Shown: one piece after another, positions 55,115 through 64,000 of the stretch | Numbering within the stretch: the first letter of the stretch is position 1 | Layout of the letters: every line of letters starts with the position of its first letter | Origin: Acinetobacter pittii ANC 4050 | Lineage (GTDB): Bacteria; Pseudomonadota; Gammaproteobacteria; Pseudomonadales; Moraxellaceae | Direction: 5' to 3' | Length of the DNA stretch: 64,000 nucleotides | Assembly: GCF_000399685.1 (NCBI RefSeq) | Contig: NZ_KB976987.1 | Location: 2,950,837 to 3,014,836 of the forward strand | Notes under the pieces: generated by a model | The model's database searches: none | Told to the model about the DNA's origin: nothing | The model's input: only the letters and a program-made list of their open reading frames with translations | Position numbers and translations under genes: made by a program

Positions 55115-55133
55115 GAAGTAAAGCCTAAACAAC

Positions 55134-55751
55134 TTATTTTGCTTTACGTTCTTTCTCAATTAAATAATTAAGAACTTGGGTAACTTTACCATCTTCACCC
55201 TGCACCACGTATTTACCATTAACGACAACTGCAGGAACACCTGTTAATTGGTACTGTTGAGCAAGTTTATTTGACTCGGCAACTTTCGCAGTTACTGCAA
55301 ACGAGTTGTAAGTACTATTAAATTTCTGTTCAGGCACGCCATAACGAGTAAAGAACTTCGCAGCAGAAGCTTGATCAAAAATTTGTTGACCGTTCACTTG
55401 AATCGCATGGAATAGTGGTAAATGCGTGCGTTTACGTACACCTAATGCCTCAGATGTATAATAGGTACGCGCCCCTTGTTCCCACATTTTATTCATTGCA
55501 GCTGGTGTACGCACAAAACGTACATCTTTAGGAATCTGCTTTAACCACGTTTGCATATGCGGTTCAAGTTTAAAACAGTGTGGACATCCATACCAAAAGA
55601 ACTCTCGAACTTCGATTTTCCCCGGAACTTCCACTTTGCTTGGATTGGCAATCACGGTGTAGTCTTTACCAGCAACAAAATCTGCTGCCATTGCACTACC
55701 CGATACGGCCATAATTGCTGCACTCAAACCACCCAAAACCAATTTTTTCAT
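55134..55751 (-). CDS. dsbA: Thiol:disulfide interchange protein DsbA
   Basis: A 205-residue periplasmic oxidase that forms disulfides in exported proteins. Signal peptide MKKLVLGGLSAAIMAVSGSAMA (cleavage near 22-23), thioredoxin fold with the redox pair Cys56-Pro-His-Cys59 and the cis-proline loop TGVPAVVVNG near 168-177. The helical insert between them is of normal size. Single gene, convergent with the TetR gene. Confidence 0.95.
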   Translation of the reverse strand: MKKLVLGGLSAAIMAVSGSAMAADFVAGKDYTVIANPSKVEVPGKIEVREFFWYGCPHCFKLEPHMQTWLKQIPKDVRFVRTPAAMNKMWEQGARTYYTSEALGVRKRTHLPLFHAIQVNGQQIFDQASAAKFFTRYGVPEQKFNSTYNSFAVTAKVAESNKLAQQYQLTGVPAVVVNGKYVVQGEDGKVTQVLNYLIEKERKAK

Positions 55752-55931
55752 TGTTACAGCTTTTCCTCTAAGTTGTTATGCATTAGCTTATGCTCTAAAT
55801 ATAAAACAAATATGCTAAATTCGTTTTGCTTCTGTGAAGTTTTTTATTGGGTTTATCGCTTTTTTCCCAATAATCGCTACACTAACGGCGAACTACATCC
55901 AAAAAGATAACTCAAGTTTAGAGGTAGCACC

Positions 55932-56645
55932 ATGTCGCAATTGAATGTTGATTTACAAGAAATCGCAAAGTTTGAAGCACTTGCTGCCAAATGGTGGGAT
56001 CAACATTCTGAATTTCGCCCACTTCATCAAATTAATCCACTACGTCTAAACTGGATTGATGAACGTGCAGGCGGTCTAGCTGGTAAAAAAGTACTTGATG
56101 TCGGCTGTGGCGGCGGTATTTTAGCCGAAAGCATGGCACGTCGTGGTGCAGATGTACTAGGCATCGATATGGGTGAAGCACCTCTAGCCGTTGGCCGATT
56201 GCATGCTCAACAAGAGAATGTTCAAAATATTGAATACCGCCAAATTCCTGTAGAAGAATTAGCACAAGAACAAGCAGGCCAATACGACGTGGTGACTTGC
56301 ATGGAAATGATGGAACATGTTCCAGATCCGGCATCTATTGTAAAAGCTTGTCAGGCTTTGGTTAAACCGGGCGGCCATGTGTTCTTCTCGACCATTAACC
56401 GTAACCCAAAATCTTATTTATTTGCCATTATTGGTGCAGAGTACGTACTACGTATGTTGCCAAAAGGCACGCATGATTATCATAAATTTATTCGACCATC
56501 TGAAATGGCACATGATATTCGTAATGCCGGCCTTACCTTAAAAGAAATGACTGGATTGCATTACAACCCTCTGACCAAGCATTATTGGTTAGCGCCGAAT
56601 GTCGACGTTAACTATATGGTTCATACGATTAATACAGGTGCATGA
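55932..56645 (+). CDS. ubiG: Ubiquinone biosynthesis O-methyltransferase UbiG
   Basis: A 237-residue SAM-dependent methyltransferase carrying out both O-methylations in ubiquinone synthesis. Motif [14 protein letters not shown] (54-66), the GIDMG acidic loop and [18 protein letters not shown] are clear; the early ALAAKWWD and LRLNWID segments are UbiG-specific. The stop overlaps the gph ATG (ATGA), so the two are coupled. Confidence 0.95.
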   Translation: MSQLNVDLQEIAKFEALAAKWWDQHSEFRPLHQINPLRLNWIDERAGGLAGKKVLDVGCGGGILAESMARRGADVLGIDMGEAPLAVGRLHAQQENVQNIEYRQIPVEELAQEQAGQYDVVTCMEMMEHVPDPASIVKACQALVKPGGHVFFSTINRNPKSYLFAIIGAEYVLRMLPKGTHDYHKFIRPSEMAHDIRNAGLTLKEMTGLHYNPLTKHYWLAPNVDVNYMVHTINTGA

Positions 56646-57343
56646 TGAAAGCTGTTTTATTTGATTTAGACGGTACGCTTATCGATACAGCTGCGGATTT
56701 CATTCGTATTATTCAGCAAATGTGCCGTGATGAAAGACGTCCTGTGGTTGATGCAGACCTCATTCGCACTCAAGTTTCTGAAGGTGCGCGTGCGATGGTG
56801 AAATTGGTCTATCCAGAGCTAGATATTGCCAATCCAATTTTCTTGGCTCATCGTCAAAACTTTTTAGATATTTACGGCAATAATATTGTGGTTGATACAG
56901 ATCTGTTTGAAGGTATGTATCCACTTCTAGAAGAGTTAGAGGCTGCGCAAATCCCGTGGGGTATTGTGACCAATAAACCACGCGGTTTAAGTGAATCTCT
57001 TTTAGAAAAGTTAAATCTGACAGAACGCTGTGCGGTTTTGGTATGTCCTGAGGATGTCAGTAAAACAAAACCAGACCCTGAACCCATGTATTTAGCTGCT
57101 AAACAGTTAAATATCCCAGCAGATGAAATTATTTATGTAGGTGACCACCCACGTGATATTGATGCTGGTCGCAATGCCAATATGTACACTATTTTAGCTG
57201 CATACGGCTATCTACCTATTGAGCACCGTGATGATCTCGCCGCTTGGCAGGCTGATTCGATTGTAAATACGGTGACAGAATTACACGATATGTTACGTCA
57301 AAAGCTTCCTGCTCTACAGGAAAATCAGCGTATGATAAGTTAA
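56642..57343 (+). CDS. gph: Phosphoglycolate phosphatase (HAD family)
   Basis: A 233-residue HAD phosphatase. Motif I D8-L-D10-GTLIDT, motif II VTNKPRG, motif III Lys in [10 protein letters not shown] and motif [14 protein letters not shown] are complete; a helical cap (about 18-85) is inserted. It removes 2-phosphoglycolate formed by DNA repair. Linked to ubiG by a four-base overlap, a known arrangement. Another small phosphatase substrate cannot be excluded. Confidence 0.9.
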   Translation: MMKAVLFDLDGTLIDTAADFIRIIQQMCRDERRPVVDADLIRTQVSEGARAMVKLVYPELDIANPIFLAHRQNFLDIYGNNIVVDTDLFEGMYPLLEELEAAQIPWGIVTNKPRGLSESLLEKLNLTERCAVLVCPEDVSKTKPDPEPMYLAAKQLNIPADEIIYVGDHPRDIDAGRNANMYTILAAYGYLPIEHRDDLAAWQADSIVNTVTELHDMLRQKLPALQENQRMIS

Positions 57344-57411
57344 CATCAGAGTTTTATAGACTTTTTTAACGGTTACTCGTTTTATCAATATAAAAAGAAG
57401 GAGGTTTACCA

Positions 57412-58158
57412 ATGAAATATTCAGAATATCAACCTCGTCCGGATCTACTCAAAGATCGTGTTATTTTAATCACCGGTGCTGGTGATGGAATTGGGCGAGC
57501 TGCGGCTCTAAGTTATGCCCTACATGGTGCAACCGTTGTCCTGCATGGTAGAACCTTAAATAAACTTGAAGTGATTTATGATGAAATTGAAAGTCTCGGT
57601 GCACCGCAACCCGCGATTTTACCGCTACAACTTTCAAGTGCCTCTGACCGTGATTACGACTTTTTAGTCGATACTCTCGAAAAGCAGTTTGGACGTTTAG
57701 ACGGTATTTTGCATAATGCGGGTATTTTAGGTGAGCGTGTAGAGCTGGCACATTATCCTACAGAAGTATGGGATGACGTGATGGCAGTTAACTTACGTGC
57801 TCCGTTTGCCCTCACTCAAGCCTTATTACCACTTTTGCAAAAATCAGAAAACGCCTCTGTCGTATTTACCAGTTCTGGTGTAGGCCGTGAAGCACGTGCT
57901 TTATGGGGCGCCTATTCTGTCTCTAAAATTGCAATTGAAGCAGTGAGCAAAATTTTTGCAGCGGAAAATACTTATCCAAATATCCGCTTTAACTGTATTA
58001 ATCCAGGCGCAACACGTACTGCAATGCGTGCTAAAGCCTACCCACAAGAAGATCCGAAGACATTACCTACACCTGAGTCAATCTTGCCTGCCTACCTCTA
58101 TTTAATGGGTGAAGACAGCTTGGCGCTCAATGGTCAAAGTATTGATGCACAAGATTAA
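57412..58158 (+). CDS. Short-chain dehydrogenase, YciK-type
   Basis: A 248-residue classical SDR. TGAGDGIGRAA (about 21-31) binds NAD(P); NAG in LHNAGILGE; catalytic Ser in TSSGVGREA and YSVSK (Tyr/Lys pair about 170-174). The KDRVILITGAGDGIGR and ERVELAHYPTEVWDDVM segments resemble YciK. A very strong Shine-Dalgarno (AAGGAGGT) precedes the ATG. It follows gph by 68 bases and is probably part of the ubiG-gph unit. The substrate is unknown. Confidence 0.88.
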   Translation: MKYSEYQPRPDLLKDRVILITGAGDGIGRAAALSYALHGATVVLHGRTLNKLEVIYDEIESLGAPQPAILPLQLSSASDRDYDFLVDTLEKQFGRLDGILHNAGILGERVELAHYPTEVWDDVMAVNLRAPFALTQALLPLLQKSENASVVFTSSGVGREARALWGAYSVSKIAIEAVSKIFAAENTYPNIRFNCINPGATRTAMRAKAYPQEDPKTLPTPESILPAYLYLMGEDSLALNGQSIDAQD

Positions 58159-58375
58159 AAAGTTAAAGATGAAAAGCTAAATTAAATTACGGCCAATCAT
58201 CAAATCTGGCTTGCCTATACCTGAAAAGATATATACAAGCCTTTTTTACGATTGATAAAAACTCTTGATCTATCCGTAATTTTAATTGAACCATTAAATG
58301 ATCTTCACAGTTTCTCTGCATTTTGCGCGTAGAGTATTCAACATGAGAGACATCAGATGTAAACGAGGATGCATC

Positions 58376-58789
58376 ATGAAAAAGTTGTTCACCATCTTAG
58401 CCCTATGCATAACCGTACTGACCACCAGTATGGCAAGCTTTGCTGATCCCCCTTTTGACCGAGGCCATGGCCCTAAAGGTCCTAAAGGCGGAGGACCACG
58501 CGGTGAGTGGAATGATCGTGGGCCAGGATTTGGACGTGATCATGATGAAGATCGTATCCGTGACGAACGCCGTATGCGCGAAGAACGTGGCTTTGAACGG
58601 TTGAAACAGCATCGCTGGCAGCCAGGTTATGTTATGCCACAGCACTATCGTGGCAATGGTTATAAAGTCGACTATAAAGACAGCAACCTACCTAAACCGG
58701 GCCGTAATCAGCAATGGTACAAAATCAATAATGACTATATTTTAGTCGATACAGATTCTAATAGTATTGTCAGTATTCGTGGTTTTTAA
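58376..58789 (+). CDS. RcnB-family periplasmic protein, long form
   Basis: A 137-residue exported protein. Signal peptide MKKLFTILALCITVLTTSMASFA, then a low-complexity Gly/Pro/Arg/Asp linker (GPKGPKGGGPRG..., charged DEDRIRDERRMREER), then the RcnB/YkfA-type C-terminal fold (PGYVMPQHYR, LPKPGRNQQWYKINNDYILVD). ATG 58376 is chosen over an upstream one because GAGGA and the signal peptide fit. RcnB proteins are periplasmic and linked to metal homeostasis in some species; the role here is unproven. A short paralogue lies 240 bases downstream. Confidence 0.82.
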   Translation: MKKLFTILALCITVLTTSMASFADPPFDRGHGPKGPKGGGPRGEWNDRGPGFGRDHDEDRIRDERRMREERGFERLKQHRWQPGYVMPQHYRGNGYKVDYKDSNLPKPGRNQQWYKINNDYILVDTDSNSIVSIRGF

Positions 58790-58816
58790 AGCGATAGAGC
58801 CTCGCTATCGCTGAAT

Positions 58817-58851
58817 AAAAAGGATAAAGCCTTCGGGTTTTATCCTTTTTT
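58817..58851 (+). terminator. Intrinsic terminator of the first RcnB-like gene
   Basis: AAAAAGGATAAAGCC-TTC-GGGTTTATCCTTTTT, one mismatch, T-run following. Confidence 0.88.
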
Positions 58852-59027
58852 ATGCCTTATCTAGTTTAAAAATAAAAACTTTTCATATTTTCATATTAAG
58901 TATTTTCTTAATTTCTTCTTATTTCATATTGGGTTTTCACATTTATTCTTCTTGGTCTCCACGATTTATCTGCAATTGTTCACTAATCTTTAGTTATTGA
59001 AATTTAGCTCATCATTCGAGGTTCATA

Positions 59028-59357
59028 ATGAAAAAATTAACAACAGCAATTGTTCTTTCACTCACTGGTTTAGTTGCAACAACAGCAATGGCAGCGCCTA
59101 ACGATCATAATCACCATGGCAACTATCAAAACTATGAAGTGAAAACAGTTAAAGTGATTAAAAAAGATGACCATCGTAATGCTTGGCGAGTGGGTCAAGT
59201 TGTACCTCATGAATACCAACACTCACGTTACGTGATTGACTATCGCCAACATCAAAAATTAAGTAAACCAGGTCGCTACCAAAAATGGTACAAAGTGAAC
59301 GGAAATTATGTACTGGTGAATGAACAGAGCCATAAAATCATTAGAGTTGTTCACTAA
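59028..59357 (+). CDS. RcnB-family periplasmic protein, short form
   Basis: A 109-residue exported protein with signal peptide MKKLTTAIVLSLTGLVATTAMA, a His/Asn-rich N-terminal stretch (NDHNHHGNYQNY) that could bind metal, and the same C-terminal fold as the preceding gene (VVPHEYQHSRYVIDYR, LSKPGRYQKWYKVNGNYVLV). CGAGGTTCATA precedes the ATG. Own terminator at 59373-59402, so it is an independent unit from its paralogue. Confidence 0.82.
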   Translation: MKKLTTAIVLSLTGLVATTAMAAPNDHNHHGNYQNYEVKTVKVIKKDDHRNAWRVGQVVPHEYQHSRYVIDYRQHQKLSKPGRYQKWYKVNGNYVLVNEQSHKIIRVVH

Positions 59358-59372
59358 TTTAAAACTTTTTAA

Positions 59373-59402
59373 ACACCCAAACTTAGATTTGGGTGTTTTT
59401 TT
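59373..59402 (+). terminator. Intrinsic terminator of the second RcnB-like gene
   Basis: ACACCCAAA-CTTAGA-TTTGGGTGT followed by T-run. Confidence 0.92.
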
Positions 59403-59477
59403 ATCTAAAACATGCGGCTTTAATCTTTTTTGTTTAGAATCATCTTTATATCTTTTTGCTGTTGATTCGAGATCGGT

Positions 59478-60833
59478 ATGTCAAGTAAGCCTGTAAGTAA
59501 GTCGCATAATAACACCCAGCATTATGTACACTGGTTTCGACACTCAGCACCCTACATTAATGCGCATCGCGATAAAACGTTTGTCTTGATGTTTGGTGGC
59601 GAAGCAGTTCGCCATCCTAATTTCCAGCATATTATTCATGATATTGCACTGTTACATTCTCTTGGTATCCGATTAATTATCGTACACGGCGCACGTCCCC
59701 AAATTAATCACAACCTTAAAGAAAAAGGAATAGAAACTCCTTTTTATGACAACAGCCGAATTACCACACGTGAATCTTTAGGGTGTGTCATGAATGCTGT
59801 AGGCTCTATTCGCCTAGAAATTGAAGCATTACTTTCTATGGGTTTAGCGAACTCACCCATGTATGGTGCTCGAATAGATGTCGTATCAGGTAATTTTGTG
59901 ACTGCGAAGCCTTATGGTATTCGTGATGGGATGGATTTCCAGCTCACAGGTGAAGTCCGTTCTATTGATACCGATGCGATTGATCGACACCTCGATAATC
60001 ATAATATTGTGTTATTGGGACCAACAGGTTATTCCACTACAGGCGAAGTATTTAACTTACGAGCAGAAGAAGTTGCGACCAAAACTGCAACTTACTTAAA
60101 AGCAGATAAACTCATTTTTCTAGGTGAGCAACAAGGATTGCTGAATGAAGATGACCAAATATTACGTGAGTTAAGCCCACATCAACTAGACTATTACATT
60201 CAACAATACCAAACCATCAGTCCAACGCTCACTTTGCATTTGCAACAAGCAAAAAAAGCATCTTTATCAGGCGTACACCGCGTTCATCTTATTTCTTATG
60301 CCTATGATGGTGCATTAATTGAAGAGCTATTCACACGTGATGGTGTTGGTACCATGATTACCGATGCGCATTATGAAGAAGTTCGCATGGCCAACATTCA
60401 AGATGTGGGCGGTTTAATGAATTTATTACGTCCGCTAGAAGAAGAAGGTATCTTGGTTTATCGTTCGCGTGAACGTTTAGAGCAAGAAATTAGCCAGTTC
60501 GCTGTCATTGAACGTGATGGTACAATTCTAGCATGTGCTGCACTTTATCCAATTCCGACCGAATTTAACGAGACTCGTTCCGCAGAAATTGCCTGTGTTG
60601 CAGTACATCCAAGTTATCGTAAATCAAATCGCGGTAGTCAAATTCTGCAATTCCTTGAAGAAAAGGCAAAAGAACAAGGTATTCGGCAATTATTTGTTTT
60701 AACAACGCGTACTGCTCACTGGTTTTTAGAACATGGTTTTCATCAGGTGAGTGTTGATGACTTACCAAATGCTCGTCAGGCGCTTTATAACTACCAAAGG
60801 AATTCTTTAGTTTTTAAGAAACTGCTTCCTTAA
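59478..60833 (+). CDS. argA: N-acetylglutamate synthase (ArgA)
   Basis: A 451-residue first enzyme of arginine synthesis. The N-terminal amino-acid-kinase-like domain (about 20-290; FVLMFGGEAVRHPNF, LIIVHGARPQIN) is the arginine-binding regulatory part. The C-terminal GNAT domain (about 305-445; AEIACVAVHPSYRKSNRGSQIL carries the acetyl-CoA V-x-P-x-x-R-x-x-x-x-G motif) is catalytic. Length and domain order match E. coli ArgA (443). Single gene with terminator at 60878-60926. Confidence 0.95.
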   Translation: MSSKPVSKSHNNTQHYVHWFRHSAPYINAHRDKTFVLMFGGEAVRHPNFQHIIHDIALLHSLGIRLIIVHGARPQINHNLKEKGIETPFYDNSRITTRESLGCVMNAVGSIRLEIEALLSMGLANSPMYGARIDVVSGNFVTAKPYGIRDGMDFQLTGEVRSIDTDAIDRHLDNHNIVLLGPTGYSTTGEVFNLRAEEVATKTATYLKADKLIFLGEQQGLLNEDDQILRELSPHQLDYYIQQYQTISPTLTLHLQQAKKASLSGVHRVHLISYAYDGALIEELFTRDGVGTMITDAHYEEVRMANIQDVGGLMNLLRPLEEEGILVYRSRERLEQEISQFAVIERDGTILACAALYPIPTEFNETRSAEIACVAVHPSYRKSNRGSQILQFLEEKAKEQGIRQLFVLTTRTAHWFLEHGFHQVSVDDLPNARQALYNYQRNSLVFKKLLP

Positions 60834-61168
60834 CCTTTGCTATTTTTAAGATATTCTTATTTCAGATAAGCTTAGTTTAAAAAGTACAACCGTAAAGTCG
60901 ATTAATTTATGGTTGTACTTTTTTTTAAATCTTTAAATTTCATTATTCTAATAATTTTTATTTTATTTACATAATCTTAAATAACTTTTTATAAAGATCA
61001 TCTTATTTAATAAATCATTTTTTTGCATAAGTTTATCGCCGAAAGTTTTTAGCTTTTTTTTACATAAATAAAGTCCGAATACTTATTTTTTCTGAAATAA
61101 AAATCCCTTTAGGGTATCTGCTCATCCAATTATTTTTTCTTTTTCTCTTTCGGGGAGCACGAAATCTC
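60834..61168. other. argA - ssu intergenic region
   Basis: 335 AT-rich bases holding the argA terminator and presumably the ssu promoter. No gene seen. CTTTCGGGGAGCACG at 61147-61161 carries the likely ribosome site, unusually far (about 12 bases) from the first ssuA ATG. Confidence 0.5.
60878..60926 (+). terminator. Intrinsic terminator of argA
   Basis: AAAAAGTACAACC...GGTTGTACTTTTT with an extended inner stem (TAAA/TTTA), then T-run. Confidence 0.88.
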
Positions 61169-62137
61169 ATGGCACTTTTCAACACCACTTCATGGGCAAA
61201 ATATTCAGTCATCGCGGCCAGCCTTGCAGGAGTGATGATGTTAAGTGGTTGTGCCAAAAAAGAGGAACAGGCCACCACAACTTTAAATATTGGTTATCAA
61301 AAATATGGCATCCTTCCTATTTTAAAGGCTCGTGGTGACTTAGAAAAAGCACTAAAAGAACAAGGTGTACAAGTAAAATGGGTTGAGTTTCCTGCTGGAC
61401 CTCAATTACTTGAAGGTTTAAACGTAGGAAGTGTTTCATTCGGTGAAGCAGGCGAAGCACCTCCAATCTTTGCGCAAGCTGCCAATCCAAATTTAGTTTA
61501 TGTCGCAAACCAACCTGCTGCGCCAAAAGCCGAAGCATTATTGGTAAAAAAAGATTCTCCCATTCACTCTATTCAAGATTTAAAAGGCAAACGTGTCGCT
61601 CTTAACAAAGGTTCGAATGTTCATTACCTATTGTTAAAAGCTCTAGAAGCCAACAACTTAAGCTTAAGTGACATTCAACCTGTTTATTTACCGCCATCAG
61701 ACGCTCGTGCTGCATTTGAAAAAGGTGCAGTAGATGCATGGGTGATTTGGGACCCATTCTTTGCAGCAGCTGAACATCAAATTCAGGCACGAGTTTTAGC
61801 AACAGGTGAAAATTTGGTGAGCAATCATCAGTTCTATCTCGCTGACCGTAAATTTGCAGAAAATAATCCGAAAGTACTCAATACAGTTGTGCAAACCCTC
61901 AACCAGACAACTGAATGGGTGAGCTCACATCAGGATGAAGCAGCCAAGCTACTCGAAAAACCTACAGCACTTGAGTTTGATGTACTCAAAACTTCCATTT
62001 CACGTATGGGTTTTGGAGTTCAGCCAATATCTGACAAAGTGGCACAAGAACAACAACAAGTAGCTGATGCCTTTTATACGCAAAAGCTCATTCCAAACAA
62101 ACTCACCATTCAAGATGCCATTTTAAAACTGAAATAA
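61169..62137 (+). CDS. Sulfonate ABC transporter substrate-binding lipoprotein (SsuA-like)
   Basis: A 322-residue binding protein of the SsuA/TauA (PBP2, NMT1-like) family. The signal ends in a lipobox, MMLSGC with Cys28, so it is lipid-anchored. LNIGYQKYGILPILKARGDLEK, VEFPAGPQLLEGLNVGSVSFGEAGEAPPIFAQAA and the GAVDAWVIWDP segment are typical. It is followed by a second, non-lipidated SsuA and by ssuD, all on the same strand, so it opens an alkanesulfonate-use operon. It may bind a different sulfonate from its neighbour. Confidence 0.88.
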   Translation: MALFNTTSWAKYSVIAASLAGVMMLSGCAKKEEQATTTLNIGYQKYGILPILKARGDLEKALKEQGVQVKWVEFPAGPQLLEGLNVGSVSFGEAGEAPPIFAQAANPNLVYVANQPAAPKAEALLVKKDSPIHSIQDLKGKRVALNKGSNVHYLLLKALEANNLSLSDIQPVYLPPSDARAAFEKGAVDAWVIWDPFFAAAEHQIQARVLATGENLVSNHQFYLADRKFAENNPKVLNTVVQTLNQTTEWVSSHQDEAAKLLEKPTALEFDVLKTSISRMGFGVQPISDKVAQEQQQVADAFYTQKLIPNKLTIQDAILKLK

Positions 62138-62207
62138 ACCCAGCTTAGGCACGGCAAATAACCATATAAATGCTGTGCCTTGCCTCATGGGGAACAAGGA
62201 TATCAAT

Positions 62208-63191
62208 ATGCAACATCAATCATTATTTAATAAGAATCAGTGGACCCAGTTAATTAAACGCATCAGTGCAGTCACTGTATTAGGTTTAACAATTGCCGCA
62301 CCCGCTTGGGCGATTGACCCAACTGTAAAAGAACTTCGTATTGGTTTTCAAAAAAGTTCGATCAACTTTGCGATTGCCAAACAGCAAAAATTATTTGAAC
62401 AAGAATTTCCTAATGCCAAAGTTACTTGGAGTGAGTTCCCTGCCGGCCCACAAATTTTAGAAGCTTTAGCTGTCGGTTCACTTGATGTAGGTGTTACTGG
62501 AGATACACCTCCTGTCTACGCACAAGCGGCTGGCAAGCCTTTGTATTACATTGCCTATGAAGCAGCTAAACCACTAGCATCGGCAATCTTGGTTCCTAAA
62601 AACTCGCAGCTCAAACAGCTGAAAGACCTTAAAGGCAAACGAATTGCTCTGCAAAAAGGTTCTAGCTCACATTACTTACTTGTACAAGCCGTACGTAAAG
62701 CAGGCCTAAACTGGAGTGACATTACGCCAATCTGGCTTACTCCAGCCGATGCTCGCGCAGCATTTCAAAAAGGTGCCGTAGATGCATGGGCCATTTGGGA
62801 CCCTTACTTCGCCTCAGCACAACTAGAAGATCAAGCTCGTGTTCTTGCGTCGGGTAAAGGTTTAAGCCCGAACTATACCTTTTATTTAGCAGCTCCAAAT
62901 TTTGTTAAACAACACCCGAAAGCTGTTTCAGGGCTCATCAAACAAATCAATCAAGCCGATAAATGGGTTCAAAGTCACCAAGCAGAAACGGCAGGTGCGA
63001 TTGGGCAAAGTACAGGTCTTAAACCTGCGACCAGTGATTTATTTATTAAACGCCGTCCGCGCCCTTCATCGGCAGCTCCTCTTAACAGCAAAGTGATTGC
63101 TGAGCAGCAACAACTCGCAGACATCTTTACTCAACAAGGCATCATTCCAAAACCAATCAGCATCAAACAAGCTGTTTGGATCGCCAAGTAA
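62208..63191 (+). CDS. ssuA: Sulfonate ABC transporter periplasmic binding protein SsuA
   Basis: A 327-residue periplasmic aliphatic-sulfonate binding protein. A cleavable signal peptide (to about residue 37, ending AAPAWA) replaces the lipobox of the preceding paralogue. LRIGFQKSSINFAIAKQQ, SEFPAGPQILEALAVGSLDVGVTGDTPPVYAQAA, KGKRIALQKGSSSHYLL and GAVDAWAIWDPYFASAQ are SsuA hallmarks. AAGGATATCAAT fixes the ATG at 62208 against the open frame upstream. It lies 70 bases after the first binding protein and 26 before ssuD. The permease and ATPase genes presumably follow outside the window. Confidence 0.92.
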   Translation: MQHQSLFNKNQWTQLIKRISAVTVLGLTIAAPAWAIDPTVKELRIGFQKSSINFAIAKQQKLFEQEFPNAKVTWSEFPAGPQILEALAVGSLDVGVTGDTPPVYAQAAGKPLYYIAYEAAKPLASAILVPKNSQLKQLKDLKGKRIALQKGSSSHYLLVQAVRKAGLNWSDITPIWLTPADARAAFQKGAVDAWAIWDPYFASAQLEDQARVLASGKGLSPNYTFYLAAPNFVKQHPKAVSGLIKQINQADKWVQSHQAETAGAIGQSTGLKPATSDLFIKRRPRPSSAAPLNSKVIAEQQQLADIFTQQGIIPKPISIKQAVWIAK

Positions 63192-63217
63192 TTTCAATAG
63201 ACATATAGGTAATGCAC

Positions 63218-64000
63218 ATGAAAATTTTCTGGTTTATTCCTACTCACGGTGATAGTCGCTATTTAGGTACAAGTAAAGGCGCTCGTCAGGTTGACCATGC
63301 CTATATGAAGCAAATTGCTGTAGCAGTAGATAATTTAGGTTATGAAGGTGTACTTATTCCAACGGGCCGTTCATGTGAAGATCCATGGATTACGGCGGCT
63401 AGCCTGATTGATGCAACTCAGCACCTTAAGTTTTTAGTTGCATTACGTCCTGGTGTAACAACACCAGCTTTGGCTGCTCGTATGGCTGCAACATTTGACC
63501 GTTTATCGAATGGTCGCGTGTTACTCAACTTAGTGACTGGTGGTGATGAAGCTGAACTACGCGGTGATGGTTTATATGAAGACCATGAAACCCGTTATCA
63601 AACAGCCAATGAATACGTAAAAATCTGGCGTGAAATTTTGACGCGCTCACATACGGGTGAAGCCTTTACCTTTCACGGTGAACGCTTACAGGTGGATGAT
63701 GCAAAACTGCTTTACCCACCTGTTCAAAAGCCTTACCCACCACTTTGGTTTGGTGGTTCTTCAGACGTCGCTGTCGACCTTGCGGCTGAACAAGTGGATA
63801 CCTATCTCACTTGGGGCGAACCGCCAGCAGCAGTCAAACAAAAGATCGAACATGTTCGCGCCAAAGCTGAGGCTAAAGGCCGTAAATTAACTTATGGTAT
63901 TCGCTTGCATGTCATTGTTCGTGAAACTAACGAACAAGCTTGGGCAGCGGCAAATGAGCTGATTCAATATCTAGATGATGCGACTATTGCTGCTGCACAG
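63218..64000 (+). CDS. ssuD: Alkanesulfonate monooxygenase SsuD (3' truncated by window end)
   Basis: The first 261 codons of an FMNH2-dependent luciferase-like monooxygenase that releases sulfite from alkanesulfonates under sulfur limitation. [76 protein letters not shown] and [17 protein letters not shown] match SsuD; active-site Cys/His/Arg positions (CEDPW, HETRYQ) are present. No stop before 64000, so roughly the last third is missing. AGGTAATGCAC precedes the ATG. Its flavin reductase partner is not in view. Confidence 0.93.
   Translation, partial: MKIFWFIPTHGDSRYLGTSKGARQVDHAYMKQIAVAVDNLGYEGVLIPTGRSCEDPWITAASLIDATQHLKFLVALRPGVTTPALAARMAATFDRLSNGRVLLNLVTGGDEAELRGDGLYEDHETRYQTANEYVKIWREILTRSHTGEAFTFHGERLQVDDAKLLYPPVQKPYPPLWFGGSSDVAVDLAAEQVDTYLTWGEPPAAVKQKIEHVRAKAEAKGRKLTYGIRLHVIVRETNEQAWAAANELIQYLDDATIAAAQ

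Noticed and set aside
1..64000. Looked for CRISPR arrays, transposases/insertion sequences, prophage genes, tRNA/rRNA and a replication origin.
   Set aside because: No regularly spaced repeats, no transposase or integrase motifs, no cloverleaf or rRNA stretches were seen.

Overview
The window looks like chromosomal DNA of Acinetobacter, most probably A. baumannii or a close relative. The main reason is a complete, syntenic capsule (K) locus between the lactate operon and the wza-wzb-wzc/fkpA block. Supporting signs are a largely AT-rich base composition and the conserved flanking genes (prp operon, lld operon, murJ, ampD, nadC, phospholipase C, rph, argA, ssu). The identification rests on remembered gene order and protein families, because no database search was run.

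Layout. 1-3.5 kb: an accessory patch bracketed by two near-identical ~118 bp small-RNA-like elements. It holds a visibly GC-richer divergent pair (a LysR regulator and an NmrA-type oxidoreductase), a DUF4126 membrane protein and a 44-residue zinc-ribbon protein. 3.6-9.5 kb, minus strand: a 2-methylcitrate (propionate) operon, gntR-prpB-prpC-acnD, with a readable promoter and palindromic candidate operators. 10-17 kb: tyrB, then the lactate group lldP-lldR-lldD-dld, with two LldR-type operators around its promoter.

17.2-42.4 kb is the K locus. The sugar-precursor module is pgm and galU-ugd-gpi-gne1. Between pgm and gne1 lie an acyltransferase, a degraded gene and a phosphoethanolamine-transferase-like gene. 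The AT-rich variable core runs gna-wzx-pyruvyltransferase-gtr-wzy-gtr-gtr-ugd2-itrA on the minus strand. The export genes wza-wzb-wzc diverge from gna. Together these should make UDP-Glc, UDP-GlcA and UDP-GlcNAc/GalNAc(A) precursors, start the repeat on undecaprenyl phosphate (ItrA), extend it (three GT2 transferases), decorate it (pyruvate ketal, acetyl, possibly phosphoethanolamine), flip and polymerise it (Wzx, Wzy) and export it (Wza-Wzb-Wzc).

42.6-64 kb is mostly core: two FkpA-type isomerases, murJ, ampD, nadC, a Tat-exported phospholipase C, rph, a fatty-acid desaturase/reductase pair under a DesT-like TetR repressor with three operators, dsbA, ubiG-gph-SDR, two RcnB-family proteins, argA, and the start of a sulfonate operon (two SsuA proteins and a truncated ssuD).

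Most notable points: (1) the paired sRNA-like elements with a covarying terminator stem and a shared 8-codon mini-ORF; (2) a mosaic family of three intergenic repeats that keep a TTACTTT-type hairpin but swap the adjoining palindrome; (3) the module Ugd lacks the catalytic Cys and Asn of UDP-glucose dehydrogenases, whereas the locus carries a second, intact Ugd; (4) three genes whose start codons sit 10-14 nt behind the T-tract of the previous gene's intrinsic terminator; (5) a decayed gene inside the capsule locus.
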